This document shows, piece after piece, positions 23,441-31,309 of a stretch of 64,000 bases of DNA. The notes below the pieces were generated by a model. It made no database searches. It had not been told where the DNA came from and saw only the letters and a list, made by a program, of their open reading frames with translations. Location of the stretch: assembly GCF_043195105.1 (NCBI RefSeq), contig NZ_JBAFWO010000008.1. The stretch is one strand, 5' to 3'. Position 1 is the stretch's first letter. Each line of letters opens with the position of its first letter. This DNA comes from NCEH01 sp002257205. Its GTDB lineage: Bacteria; Pseudomonadota; Alphaproteobacteria; Rhizobiales; Xanthobacteraceae. Both the position numbers and the translations under genes were made by a program.

Positions 23441-23920
23441 ATGGCTGGGTCTGTGAATCGTGTAATTATTGTTGGGAATTTGGGCCGTGATCCGGACATC
23501 CGCAGCTTTCAAAACGGCGGAAGGGTTGCTAATCTAAGCGTCGCAACCAGTGAGTCTTGGCGCGACAAGCAGAGCGGCGAGCGGAAAGAGCGCACAGAGT
23601 GGCATCGTGTTTCGGTGCTCAACGAAAATCTTGTTTCCGTCTGCGAGCGGTTTCTGAAGAAGGGATCGATGGTGTGCATCGAAGGCCAGTTGGAAACCCG
23701 CAAGTACGAGAAGGATGGCCGCGAGCAATACACCACGGAGATCGTCCTGCGCCCGTACAGGGGCGAACTGACCATTTTGAGCGGGATGGGTTCATCGGAG
23801 CGTGAAGCGGGCGCTGACGAGGCTCCTAGCCGATCTGAGCGGGCGTCGGGTTCGGCTGGTTCGCGGCCGATCAGCGACGATATGGACGACGAAATTCCCT
23901 TTGCACCGGAGGTGCGCTGA
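23441..23920 (+). CDS. ssb: Single-stranded DNA-binding protein
   Basis: 159 residues from ATG 23441. The OB fold opens SVNRVIIVGNLGRDPDIRSF and continues VANLSVATSESWRD, TEWHRVSVLNE and FLKKGSMVCIEGQLETRKYE, the classical bacterial SSB pattern. The tail ends DDMDDEIPFAPEVR: the acidic DDEIPF tip that recruits partner proteins is followed by five extra residues, unlike the usual terminal position. It coats single strands made during replication and by the YqaJ/ERF system. Confidence 0.93.
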   Translation: MAGSVNRVIIVGNLGRDPDIRSFQNGGRVANLSVATSESWRDKQSGERKERTEWHRVSVLNENLVSVCERFLKKGSMVCIEGQLETRKYEKDGREQYTTEIVLRPYRGELTILSGMGSSEREAGADEAPSRSERASGSAGSRPISDDMDDEIPFAPEVR

Positions 23921-24480
23921 TGGACGAGGGCGCAGAACGCGAGGCGTTCGAGAAGTGGTGGTGGGAAAATGTTCCCGCGATCCATCCGAGGTCTATAGCC
24001 TGGGAGGGATGGAAAGCCCGCGCGGCTCTTTCGCCCCCTCCTAAGGTGAAGCCGCTGGAGTGGAATCCGTTCCGAGCCGAAACGGCCTTCGGCTATTATT
24101 TCATCGACGATCAATCTGACCGCTCGTCAGTCGATCTGGACGGCCGTCAGCCATTTTTGCTTTCAGGGTCACGGATCGATCTTTCGCGGTACGCCAGCCT
24201 CACAGACGCCAAAGCCGCCGCTCAATCCGACTATGAGCAGCGCATCCGCTCTGCCCTGGTGATCGAGCCCGCTGCTGCCCCCATGGGCATCAATGCGGTG
24301 GAGGTCGTGCGGGAAGCTTTTGCGAAACGAGATGATGGCGACGGGCGTACCGACTTGGGTCGTTACTGGCGCAGCGGAGCAGACGATAAATCGGCGACCA
24401 TGGAAGATGGTTTGCTAGCGGCCCGAGCGGTCCTCGCCGCCCTCGATATCCCCGACCTCTCCAACCAGGGGGAGGGATAG
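23920..24480 (+). CDS. Conserved phage protein, WWxxW N-terminus
   Basis: 186 residues. The N-terminus REAFEKWWWENVPAI...AWEGWKARAA is a frequent module in phage early proteins. The middle (VKPLEWNPFRAETAFGYYFI) resembles another small phage module, so the protein looks like a mosaic of two. Start overlaps the SSB stop (TGATG). Function unknown. Confidence 0.65.
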   Translation: MDEGAEREAFEKWWWENVPAIHPRSIAWEGWKARAALSPPPKVKPLEWNPFRAETAFGYYFIDDQSDRSSVDLDGRQPFLLSGSRIDLSRYASLTDAKAAAQSDYEQRIRSALVIEPAAAPMGINAVEVVREAFAKRDDGDGRTDLGRYWRSGADDKSATMEDGLLAARAVLAALDIPDLSNQGEG

Positions 24481-24483
24481 GAG

Positions 24484-24786
24484 ATGGGTCGCAACAGCAC
24501 ACCGAAACTCGACGAGTGGTGTGAAGGATGGCTCTACCGCTTCCGCCACCCCGACGAAACCCCAGTCCTTAGCGCCAACGACGGGCACATGATCGTCTAC
24601 GAGATGGTCACGCAGTCTGGCACTCAGGTGCTCGCTACCGCCTGGGCAGACGGGCTCCAGACGGTCATGGCTGAGATGTGGGAGAGCGGATACCGCAAAG
24701 GGGTGCGCGCAGGCGCAGAGGACGCGAAGGAGGAAGTCCGCCGCGCGCTTGGCATCCCCGCCGCTCTCAGGCCGGGTGGGCGCTAA
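24484..24786 (+). CDS. Hypothetical phage protein
   Basis: 100 residues, no recognised domain; contains CEGWLYRFRHPDETPVLS and a basic helix ESGYRKGVRAGAEDAKEEVR. Starts three bases after the previous gene. Confidence 0.6.
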   Translation: MGRNSTPKLDEWCEGWLYRFRHPDETPVLSANDGHMIVYEMVTQSGTQVLATAWADGLQTVMAEMWESGYRKGVRAGAEDAKEEVRRALGIPAALRPGGR

Positions 24787-24789
24787 CAC

Positions 24790-25023
24790 ATGCTCTTCCG
24801 AGGCACCAAAGCCGAGCGTGACGCTCTGATAGCCGCCCTCGGATGCCGGGCATCCGTCTTAGGGCGCAGGGTCGAGCGAATGGAATCTGAGGGCAACGAC
24901 GAGTCAGCCCAGCGGCATGAGGCAGAGCTTGCCCTGGTGCAGGAGATGCGAGCGGCGCTCAAGGGAGGGCTGGCGCAAGACACGCGAGAAACATGCGAGA
25001 CGGCGGAAGGTGTGAGCCAATGA
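24790..25023 (+). CDS. Hypothetical helical protein
   Basis: 77 residues, helical, with RHEAELALVQEMRAALKGG. No recognised family. Overlaps the next small ORF by four bases. Confidence 0.55.
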   Translation: MLFRGTKAERDALIAALGCRASVLGRRVERMESEGNDESAQRHEAELALVQEMRAALKGGLAQDTRETCETAEGVSQ

Positions 25024-25157
25024 CGATAGTCGAGAAGTTGGGCCTTGGCGCGGCGGCGGCGTTCATCGCGGCGGCGTCGATGTTGTTCGGCGCGGGCTTC
25101 GCTCATGCGCCTGCGCCGGCTGTGCAGTCGTGCTCCTCTGTTTTAGCGGGGTTGTGA
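25020..25157 (+). CDS. Small secreted or membrane protein
   Basis: 45 residues from ATG 25020 with a hydrophobic Ala/Phe-rich segment (GAAAAFIAAASMLFGAGFAH) resembling a signal peptide with an AHA cleavage site. Overlaps the previous gene. Function unknown. Confidence 0.5.
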   Translation: MTIVEKLGLGAAAAFIAAASMLFGAGFAHAPAPAVQSCSSVLAGL

Positions 25158-25159
25158 CG

Positions 25160-25333
25160 ATGGTCGAACTATCCTTAGCCGCCCTGGTAATCACTACCGT
25201 TCTTGGCGCCGGCGCGGGCGGGTTCATCCTGTGCGCTATTGGCACCGTAAGGATGGTTGAGCAGTGGATCTGTGACGGGGAGTTTTCAATACGGGGCAGG
25301 CGTTACTGCATCATCCAGGTGCGAAAGGACTGA
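25160..25333 (+). CDS. Small membrane protein
   Basis: 57 residues from ATG 25160; one transmembrane helix (LAALVITTVLGAGAGGFILC) followed by a short cytoplasmic tail. Function unknown. Confidence 0.5.
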   Translation: MVELSLAALVITTVLGAGAGGFILCAIGTVRMVEQWICDGEFSIRGRRYCIIQVRKD

Positions 25334-25335
25334 CC

Positions 25336-25917
25336 ATGGCCAAGGCAGCACTGAAGCAAAAGCCCAAGATCATCGACCGGGCGGCAGAGCGCGCCGCTTT
25401 AATCCCGGTCCCGACACCCGAGCGCCTCGCGCATGCACGAGGCGACGTGCGCGTAGGCGCGGATGGCGTCCGGCGAATGGAAGACGAGCCCCTCTTTCGG
25501 CTGGCCACTCGCCAATGCCTGGACCGGAATAACAAGGACCACAATACGATCCTGCATCAGGCGGGAGACCAGTATTATTCCCACTGGTACCTGTCTGGGC
25601 TTAATGGCCTCGGAGCGATTGACTACGGCGCCGGCTCAAAGGGCGAGGGTCTAACCCTGCCTCCAAGTGCAATGCCCAGCAGCGAGCGAGTAGCTTATCA
25701 CAGGGGGCAGTTTCGCGGCGCGCGAGATTGCTTGGGCATGTATTTCTATCGCGTGCTCGATCCGATTATCCTTGATTGGCAAGACCCTGCGGAAGTCGGC
25801 TGCATGATCAGCGGGCACTCCAATCTGGATCGCGGGCGGGCTATTGCTGTGGACCGGCTGTCCGAGGGGCTGCATCGTCTCGCAATTTTTTGGGGCACAC
25901 TGCAAAAAGACCATTGA
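25336..25917 (+). CDS. Putative late regulator, DUF6456-like
   Basis: 193 residues. AGDQYYSHWYLSGLNGLGAI, AYHRGQFRGARDCLGMY and RAIAVDRLSEGLHRLAIFWG are reminiscent of DUF6456 and related DNA-binding proteins of alphaproteobacteria. It is the last protein gene before the tRNAs and the late operon, the position of lambda Q. An antiterminator or late activator role is an inference from position; resemblance to the family is weak. Confidence 0.55.
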   Translation: MAKAALKQKPKIIDRAAERAALIPVPTPERLAHARGDVRVGADGVRRMEDEPLFRLATRQCLDRNNKDHNTILHQAGDQYYSHWYLSGLNGLGAIDYGAGSKGEGLTLPPSAMPSSERVAYHRGQFRGARDCLGMYFYRVLDPIILDWQDPAEVGCMISGHSNLDRGRAIAVDRLSEGLHRLAIFWGTLQKDH

Positions 25918-26032
25918 CGCCGAGTACGCGACTGTGGGACAAAGTGAATATGAGCCAGATTCGCGCCCGCAGGCGCACGGCTCGAAACAATTCGTAGAGG
26001 CCGCCATGTCATCCTACAGCTCATCAGGTTGC
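25918..26032 (+). other. Short gap before tRNA genes
   Basis: 115 bases with no credible coding sequence; probably leader for the tRNA pair. Confidence 0.5.
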
Positions 26033-26119
26033 GGAGGGGTGGCAGAGCGGTAATGCGTCGCCGTGCTAAGGCGGTGAACCCGAAAGGATGCGTCGGTTCG
26101 ATCCCGGCCCCCTCCGCCA
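26033..26119 (+). tRNA. tRNA-Ser (GCU)
   Basis: The acceptor stem GGAGGGG pairs with CCCCTCC, with discriminator G and encoded CCA. The anticodon loop GTGCTAA sits on a five-base-pair stem and gives anticodon GCU, reading AGC/AGU. The long variable arm and G73 are serine identity features. Confidence 0.9.
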
Positions 26120-26125
26120 AGTTCA

Positions 26126-26211
26126 GGAGGGTGCCGCTGAATGGCCGGCAACTAGTCTCGAAAACTAGGGTGACCTAACGGTCAGGGGTTCGATCCCTCC
26201 GCCCTCCTCCA
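26126..26211 (+). tRNA. tRNA-Ser (CGA), atypical
   Basis: The acceptor GGAGGGT pairs with GCCCTCC and CCA is encoded. The anticodon stem CTAGT/ACTAG holds loop CTCGAAA, anticodon CGA (codon UCG). A long variable arm supports serine. The base before CCA is T rather than the usual G, the D arm is irregular, and the T stem has one A-C mismatch, so charging efficiency is uncertain. It lies six bases after the first tRNA. Confidence 0.75.
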
Positions 26212-26577
26212 GTTTTAGCCCTGAGAAACGGTCACTGCCCCGGCACACCCCTCAGGGCGTTGTTAGATGCCGCCGTGGGCGTGACTGCACGGACCAGTTC
26301 TAGCGGAACCCCGTCGTCGGGTCCGTGTCGGATAGGTGAGGTGACGGCTGTGATCGGAGCCAGTGACCGACCGGCCCGCTAGAGTAAGTTGCGGGGGTGT
26401 CTTGGGGCGCAAGCATCAAGCGCCTCAGACATGGAATGATGGCTTCATGTCACCCCCTCCCTGATCTCGCGGCGGCTTTCGCTGAGCGATGGGGCCTCGT
26501 AGGCTTGTGCGAGGAAACCGCCATGTAAGCCGGGAGTTGCGAACCGGCCCGCGAGGGTACATTTCGAGAGCCTTCCC
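26212..26577. other. Gene-free 366 bases rich in nested inverted repeats (candidate structured RNA)
   Basis: Pairings visible: GCCCTGAG 26218-26225 with CTCAGGGC 26251-26258; CGGTCACTG 26229-26237 with CAGTGACCG 26361-26369, enclosing CACGGACC 26288-26295 with GGTCCGTG 26320-26327; GGGGGTG 26393-26399 with CACCCCC 26451-26457, enclosing GACATG/CATGTC 26428-26451; GGCGG 26471-26475 with CCGCC 26517-26521. The first two helices interleave, so they are alternatives or form a pseudoknot. No ORF of note. It matches no RNA family I know. Confidence 0.55.
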
Positions 26578-26802
26578 ATGGCGCGATCAAAAAGGCGAAC
26601 CCCGATCTTCGGCAACACGACAGCCGAGAGCGATAAGGAGTTCAAGCGCGCCGAAAACCGAAGAGCGCGCCGGTGCGCTAGGGTCAGCTTGGGTATTGGC
26701 GAAGATCCCGCGCCGGCCAAAGCCTTCGGCAGCCCATGGGATTCGGAGAAGGACGGCAAGCATTTCTGGCGTGCTGCGCCTGAAGAGGAGATGCGGAAGT
26801 AG
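26578..26802 (+). CDS. Conserved small phage protein
   Basis: 74 residues starting MARSKRRTPIFGNTTAESDK, a basic N-terminus I recognise from many alphaproteobacterial phages (RSRKRTPI-x-G-x-TTA type), with a C-terminal WDSEKDGKHFWRAA. Function unknown; its basic character and position before packaging genes suggest nucleic-acid binding. Confidence 0.7.
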   Translation: MARSKRRTPIFGNTTAESDKEFKRAENRRARRCARVSLGIGEDPAPAKAFGSPWDSEKDGKHFWRAAPEEEMRK

Positions 26803-27038
26803 CCGCATCTCTCGAAAGCAACACCGCAGTGGATGGGTTGGACCGTTATCGTTATCGTTATCGTTCGCGGTCGCGCCTAGCTTTTCCCATCCCGCAAGGC
26901 TCCGATAGGCGCTGCGGCTCACCACACAATCCCGAATTCGGAAGAGCGCGGAACGCCTCCTCTAGCCCATTAGGGCGCACGTCTACCCGACGTTCTAGGA
27001 GCCGCGCCTTCCGAACCCCATACAGAGAGGCAAGCCTA
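26803..27038. other. 236-base gap with short CGTTAT repeat
   Basis: No credible gene. 26844-26865 contains CGTTAT three times plus a partial fourth unit. Purine/pyrimidine blocks upstream of 27039 could hold the promoter of the late operon, but I cannot define one. Confidence 0.5.
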
Positions 27039-27227
27039 ATGGCTTCTCCTATCATGAAATATTTCGCCTACGAGCACCTGCCTTCGCTCCTTCAGGAAGT
27101 GAGTAAGCCCATCGGCGACCTCGCGCGCCAAATGGATGAAGTGCTGCCCGATGGAGCCGAGAAGTCGGCGGGTCTGCGCAAGCTTTTGGAGGCAAAGGAT
27201 TGCCTCGTGCGGGCGAAGTTGGGTTGA
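27039..27227 (+). CDS. Small helical-hairpin protein, possible anti-CBASS Acb2-like
   Basis: 62 residues from ATG 27039. KYFAYEHLPSLLQEVSKPIG is followed by GDLARQMDEVLPDGAEKSAG and LRKLLEAKDCLVRAKL: two helices separated by a Pro-Asp-Gly turn. The EKSxxLxKLxEA pattern is shared with the Acb2/Tad1 hairpin family of phage proteins that sequester cyclic nucleotides made by CBASS or Thoeris defence. The match is by eye on a short protein, so the assignment is tentative. Confidence 0.6.
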   Translation: MASPIMKYFAYEHLPSLLQEVSKPIGDLARQMDEVLPDGAEKSAGLRKLLEAKDCLVRAKLG

Positions 27228-27229
27228 CC

Positions 27230-27367
27230 ATGAAGAGCGCGGCTATCGACGCGACCTTGTTCGCCGTGTGCATCGTGTCCCTTGTTGCGCTCTCTCTTTC
27301 CGGCTGTGCCTCGCCCCGCACGGATTGGGCCGGCATCTCCAAGGGTGTGGGGCAGGTGACGAAATGA
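27230..27367 (+). CDS. Small lipoprotein
   Basis: 45 residues. A signal-like helix (LFAVCIVSLVALSLSGC) ends in lipobox LSGC, leaving a mature peptide of about 20 residues (ASPRTDWAGISKGVGQVTK). Function unknown; it may act in the envelope. Confidence 0.6.
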   Translation: MKSAAIDATLFAVCIVSLVALSLSGCASPRTDWAGISKGVGQVTK

Positions 27368-27453
27368 GCAAGCTCTTCTGGTCCACCATCATCCGCCTCG
27401 CCCACGCGCTCCTCCGAGCCGCTGGCGTGCGTGAGCCCCGCCCCAACACCTAA
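27364..27453 (+). CDS. Very small phage ORF
   Basis: 29 residues (MSKLFWSTIIRLAHALLRAA), an amphipathic helix with a basic tail. Overlaps the lipoprotein stop (ATGA), which supports translation. Function unknown. Confidence 0.45.
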   Translation: MSKLFWSTIIRLAHALLRAAGVREPRPNT

Positions 27454-27457
27454 CCCC

Positions 27458-27547
27458 ATGCACCACCTATCCAGGCACACCCTATGGTGGATAGCCCTGG
27501 TGGTGGCTATCGCTCTGTATCTGGACACAAGGGGCGAGCGCCGATGA
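27458..27547 (+). CDS. Very small membrane ORF
   Basis: 29 residues with one hydrophobic helix (LWWIALVVAIALYL). Overlaps the next ATG (ATGA). Function unknown. Confidence 0.45.
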   Translation: MHHLSRHTLWWIALVVAIALYLDTRGERR

Positions 27548-27729
27548 CCAACATGGAACGTCGTGCCGCTGCTGCTGCCCTCCTCACTGCTGCCCAGGCC
27601 GTACTCGGGATGGATGATCAGCACTTCGCTGCGCACCTCATGGAAGAGGCTAACGCCATCGCGCCGGAGCTGTTTGCTCCTCTCGACGGGGACGAAGACG
27701 AGATGCTGGAAGGCGCAGCGGTGCACTGA
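27544..27729 (+). CDS. Hypothetical small protein before terminase
   Basis: 61 residues from ATG 27544, Ala-rich helix followed by an acidic tail (DGDEDEMLEG). Its stop overlaps the ATG of the small terminase gene. Function unknown. Confidence 0.55.
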   Translation: MTNMERRAAAAALLTAAQAVLGMDDQHFAAHLMEEANAIAPELFAPLDGDEDEMLEGAAVH

Positions 27730-28301
27730 TGGCCGATAAGCCACGAACAGACTGGGAGGCGATCGAGCGCGAGTACCGCGCCGGCATGTTGTCCGCCCGC
27801 GAGATCGGCCGCCGCCATAACGTCTCAGAAGGCGCCATCCGCAAGAAGGCCAAGGCTGAAGGGTGGGAGCGCCCTCTAGCCGACAAGGTACGCGCTGCGG
27901 TACGCGAAAAGCTGGTACGCAACGACGGTACGCAAAAGCCACGTGCGAGTGACGAAGACATCATTGATGCCGCGTCAGAACTCGGCAAGGAAGTCCAACT
28001 CACACACCGGAAAGACCTCCAGCAGCTTCGAGCTATTGGAGCGCTGCTCGCGACGCGCCTCGCAGCCTTCCTGAACAAGGAGGATACTGACGGCCCCTTC
28101 ATTGGCGAGAAAGAGAGCGTCGGGGACCTGTTCGAAAAGCTCGCCCGCGTGAAGGCCCGGCTTATCCCGCTGGAGAGACAGGCTCACAATCTGGATGCCG
28201 ATGCAGGAGCAAGCCCAGCCCCAGATCGAAAGCTCGAAGAGATCGAGGCCTCAATCGAAAGCAAGCTGGCTCGCATCTCGGCCTCTGGCGGAGCGGAATA
28301 G
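27729..28301 (+). CDS. terS: Terminase small subunit
   Basis: 190 residues. The N-terminal helix-turn-helix IEREYRAGMLSAREIGRRHN and VSEGAIRKKAKAEGW is typical of small terminase subunits that bind pac or cos DNA. A long helical middle (LQQLRAIGALLATRLAAFL) would oligomerise, and the C-terminus (DRKLEEIEASIESKLARISA) probably contacts the large subunit. The large subunit gene follows and overlaps it by 107 bases. Confidence 0.82.
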   Translation: MADKPRTDWEAIEREYRAGMLSAREIGRRHNVSEGAIRKKAKAEGWERPLADKVRAAVREKLVRNDGTQKPRASDEDIIDAASELGKEVQLTHRKDLQQLRAIGALLATRLAAFLNKEDTDGPFIGEKESVGDLFEKLARVKARLIPLERQAHNLDADAGASPAPDRKLEEIEASIESKLARISASGGAE

Positions 28302-29652
28302 GTTCCTCAAGGGCCTCTCGCCTGAGGAGCTATCGTTCCTCGAATTGGATTGGGGGTTCTGGGGTAGGCCAGACCAGCAATTGCCCAGCACGATGCCTGA
28401 TGGCGCCGACTGGTTCGTGTGGATGATCCTCGCGGGCCGTGGCTGGGGCAAGACGCGAACGGCGGTTGAGAATATCGCTCGCATGTTGCGCGGGCCGACC
28501 CCGATGAAGGCGCCACCTGGTGCGCCGGCCGTAATGACCATCATCGCGGATTCGCCGTTCGATCTGCGGCAATACTCGATTGAGGGGCCGTCCGGGTTTC
28601 TGAAGGTTGGGCCGCCGGAATACCGGCCGCTGCACGAGCCATCCAAAAAGACTCTGACATGGCCCAATGGGTGTAAGGCGTTGCTGTTCTCGGCGGAAGA
28701 CCCTGAGACGCTTCGCGGCGCATCGGGTTCGTTCTTCTGGTGGGACGAGTTGGCAAAGAGCCGATACGCACGCGCCGGCTGGGACAATATGTTGTTCGGC
28801 ATGCGTGAGGGCAACCCGCGCGGCATTGTGACCACGACACCGAGGCCTTCGGCCTTGCTAAAGGAACTTCTGGCGCGCCCGTCAACGCTGGTTACGCGTG
28901 GCTCGACTTGGGACAACAAGGAGAACCTGTCGCCGGTCTTCTATCGCGAGGTGATTGCCCCCTTGATGGGGACGCGCCTTGGACGGCAGGAGATCGAGGC
29001 AGAGATTCTCGACGATGTTCCTGGCGCGCTTTGGACGCGCGGGCTGATTGAGGAAAACCGCCTGCCGAAATGGGCGAGCGAGGACGAACGCCAGCAGCTT
29101 ATCGCGAGCATGGTTCGCATCGTTGTCGCCATGGACCCCGCCGCGACGTCCTCGGACAGCGCGGACGAGATGGGCATCATCGTCGCGGGGCTCAGGGCAG
29201 ACGGTCACGGCGTTGTGCTGGCGGACTTGTCCGAACGCCTGTCACCTGACAAGGCGGCTCGCAGGGCCATCCAGGCTTATGACGACTGGCAGGCCGATCG
29301 CGTGGTTGGCGAGGTGAACAACGGTGGTGAGTGGATCGGGCAGACAATCCAATTGACCGCGAAGACCATGCGTCTAGAGGGGCTGAGGACGTCTCCTAGC
29401 GTTGCTTACCGCGCCGTTCACGCGAGCCGGGGGAAGCAGGCGCGGGCGGAACCGATCGCGGCTTTAGACGAGCAACATAAGATCCATCATGTGGGGTCAT
29501 TCCCAAAATTGGAAGACCAGCTTTGCGAGTGGGAACCTCTATCCGGGGTTAGGTCGCCTGACCGTTTGGACGCCCGTGTATGGGCTTTCACTGACCTCAT
29601 GGTTACAGCACCGCCGGCCGCACCGATCTTCGGAACCTATGGGCAAAGATAA
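28195..29652 (+). CDS. terL: Terminase large subunit
   Basis: 485 residues from ATG 28195 (ATG 28201 is possible). The family N-terminus WLASRPLAERNRFLKGLSPE shows that the overlap with the small subunit gene is real. Walker A is WMILAGRGWGKTRTAVENIA, Walker B GSFFWWDELAK, coupling motif GIVTTTPRPS; the nuclease domain begins VVAMDPAATS and ends DRLDARVWAFTDL. It packages DNA into the prohead by ATP hydrolysis and cuts the concatemer. Confidence 0.93.
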   Translation: MPMQEQAQPQIESSKRSRPQSKASWLASRPLAERNRFLKGLSPEELSFLELDWGFWGRPDQQLPSTMPDGADWFVWMILAGRGWGKTRTAVENIARMLRGPTPMKAPPGAPAVMTIIADSPFDLRQYSIEGPSGFLKVGPPEYRPLHEPSKKTLTWPNGCKALLFSAEDPETLRGASGSFFWWDELAKSRYARAGWDNMLFGMREGNPRGIVTTTPRPSALLKELLARPSTLVTRGSTWDNKENLSPVFYREVIAPLMGTRLGRQEIEAEILDDVPGALWTRGLIEENRLPKWASEDERQQLIASMVRIVVAMDPAATSSDSADEMGIIVAGLRADGHGVVLADLSERLSPDKAARRAIQAYDDWQADRVVGEVNNGGEWIGQTIQLTAKTMRLEGLRTSPSVAYRAVHASRGKQARAEPIAALDEQHKIHHVGSFPKLEDQLCEWEPLSGVRSPDRLDARVWAFTDLMVTAPPAAPIFGTYGQR

Positions 29653-31209
29653 ATGACCGATAAGCCCGATCCGAGCGCGCCGTCCTCTGACTATTCCGCC
29701 ATGGCACCATATTGGGGAATGGTGTCCGCTATCCTCGGTGGCGCGCCGGCCATGCGTTCGGCATGTAAGAACTATCTGCCGCAATTCGAAAACGAAGGCG
29801 ACAAGGACTATAAGATCCGCGTCGAGCACGCGCCGTTCACGAACATCTATGCCGATATCTCGCGTAACCTCGCGTCGAAGCCGTTCTCCAAGGAGACGGT
29901 TCTTGCCGAGGGCGCACCGGATATCATGGTCGGCACCATGGACGCGAGCAAGAAGCGCTCCGGCGGCCTGGTGGATAACATCGATGGGCAGAGCAACAGC
30001 CTGCACGTCTTCGCGTCGAAGTCATTCAAGACCGGGATGGACAAGGGTCTGTCCTGGATCTTGGTCGATTATACGCGATCGAGGCCGAATCCTGACGGGC
30101 GCCCCCTGACACGGGCAGAGGAAACCGCACAGAAGCTTCGCCCCTATTGGGTGCACGTGCCGCCGGAACAGGTCATTGCCGCCTACAGCGTGTTTGTGGG
30201 AGGTGTGGAAGTGCTCGCCCACGTCAGGCTTCTTGAGGTGTCCCGCGTAAGGGAAGGGTTCAAGGAGGTGACGCGGCGCTGCGTCCGCGTTCTCGATCGC
30301 ATTGTGACGGAGATCGGCCCGGATGACATGCCGGTTTCCTTGGGCGGGGCCATCTGGACCCTGTGGGAGGAAATCGAGGACAAGCCCAACGGCACGAAAT
30401 CGTGGGTGGTCAAGGACCAGGGCGAATACACCATCGGGGAAATCCCCATGGTGCCGTTCATCCCAGGCGAGCGGCACGGAACGTCGTTCGTGGTCGATCC
30501 GCCGTTGCGCGATGTTGCCTATATGCAGGTTGAGGAATTCCAGCAGGAATCGAACCTTAAGGCGACGAAGACGCTCACGGCTTTCCCGATGCTGGCGGGC
30601 AATGGTGTCCCCGGCACCGGCGCGGACGGGAAGAGCATCGTTGTTCCGGTTGGCCCTCGCTCTGTGCTCTTCGCCCCTCCAGGCATGGACGGGAGCCACG
30701 GCGAATGGGTGTTCATCGAGCCTTCGGCTTCGTCCCTCACGTTTCTGAAGGATGATCTTGCCGCGCATCGGCAGGAAATGCGCGACCTCGGCATGCAGCC
30801 CCTCATGGCTGCCAATATGACCATCATCACGGCGGCGAACGTGTCGAAGAAGGCCAGCTCGCAGGTGCAGGCTTGGGCGATCCTGTTCAAGGATACGCTG
30901 GATCGCGCCCTCGCACTGACGTCCAAGTGGCTCAATATCCCGGATCAAACCGAGGCCGTCGTCTACACTGATTTTGCAGTAGAGACCGGAGAGGGCAAGG
31001 AGCTCGACGCGCTCCTGAAGGCAGAAGCGCAGGGGGTCATCTCCAAGCGCACCGTGGCATTGGAGTTCAAGCGCCGCGGCATCCTGGCAGACGATCACGA
31101 CCAGGACGAGGAAGACGAGCGGCTTGCCCTTCAGAACGAAGGGTTGGAGCCGGAAGACGAGATCGATCCTGTTACGGGCGAGCCGTTCGGGCGCGCCGCG
31201 GCAGCATAG
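29653..31209 (+). CDS. Portal protein (DUF4055)
   Basis: 518 residues, starting directly after the terminase stop. HAPFTNIYADISRNLASKPF, YWVHVPPEQVIAAYSVFVGG, VAYMQVEEFQQESNLKATKT and the C-terminal helical crown with acidic DHDQDEEDERLALQNEG match the DUF4055 portal family used by siphophages. It forms the dodecameric ring through which DNA passes. Confidence 0.9.
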   Translation: MTDKPDPSAPSSDYSAMAPYWGMVSAILGGAPAMRSACKNYLPQFENEGDKDYKIRVEHAPFTNIYADISRNLASKPFSKETVLAEGAPDIMVGTMDASKKRSGGLVDNIDGQSNSLHVFASKSFKTGMDKGLSWILVDYTRSRPNPDGRPLTRAEETAQKLRPYWVHVPPEQVIAAYSVFVGGVEVLAHVRLLEVSRVREGFKEVTRRCVRVLDRIVTEIGPDDMPVSLGGAIWTLWEEIEDKPNGTKSWVVKDQGEYTIGEIPMVPFIPGERHGTSFVVDPPLRDVAYMQVEEFQQESNLKATKTLTAFPMLAGNGVPGTGADGKSIVVPVGPRSVLFAPPGMDGSHGEWVFIEPSASSLTFLKDDLAAHRQEMRDLGMQPLMAANMTIITAANVSKKASSQVQAWAILFKDTLDRALALTSKWLNIPDQTEAVVYTDFAVETGEGKELDALLKAEAQGVISKRTVALEFKRRGILADDHDQDEEDERLALQNEGLEPEDEIDPVTGEPFGRAAAA

Positions 31210-31309
31210 GGTTCCCCGCGTTCGAGCGGTTTTTAATGCCTACGGCCGGACGGTCAAGGGCGCAACGAGCCGGATGGCTCTTCCATAGGGCGGATGCCCA
31301 GAGGTCCAC

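Noticed and set aside
26212..26577. tmRNA or RNase P RNA in the gene-free stretch
   Set aside because: No alanine-type tRNA-like ends for tmRNA; GAGGAAAC at 26512 resembles but does not match the RNase P core.
26587..26925. Minus-strand 112-codon frame with TANDNDNDNG
   Set aside because: The repeat in it comes from the CGTTAT run; the rest is antisense to the conserved small phage gene at 26578.
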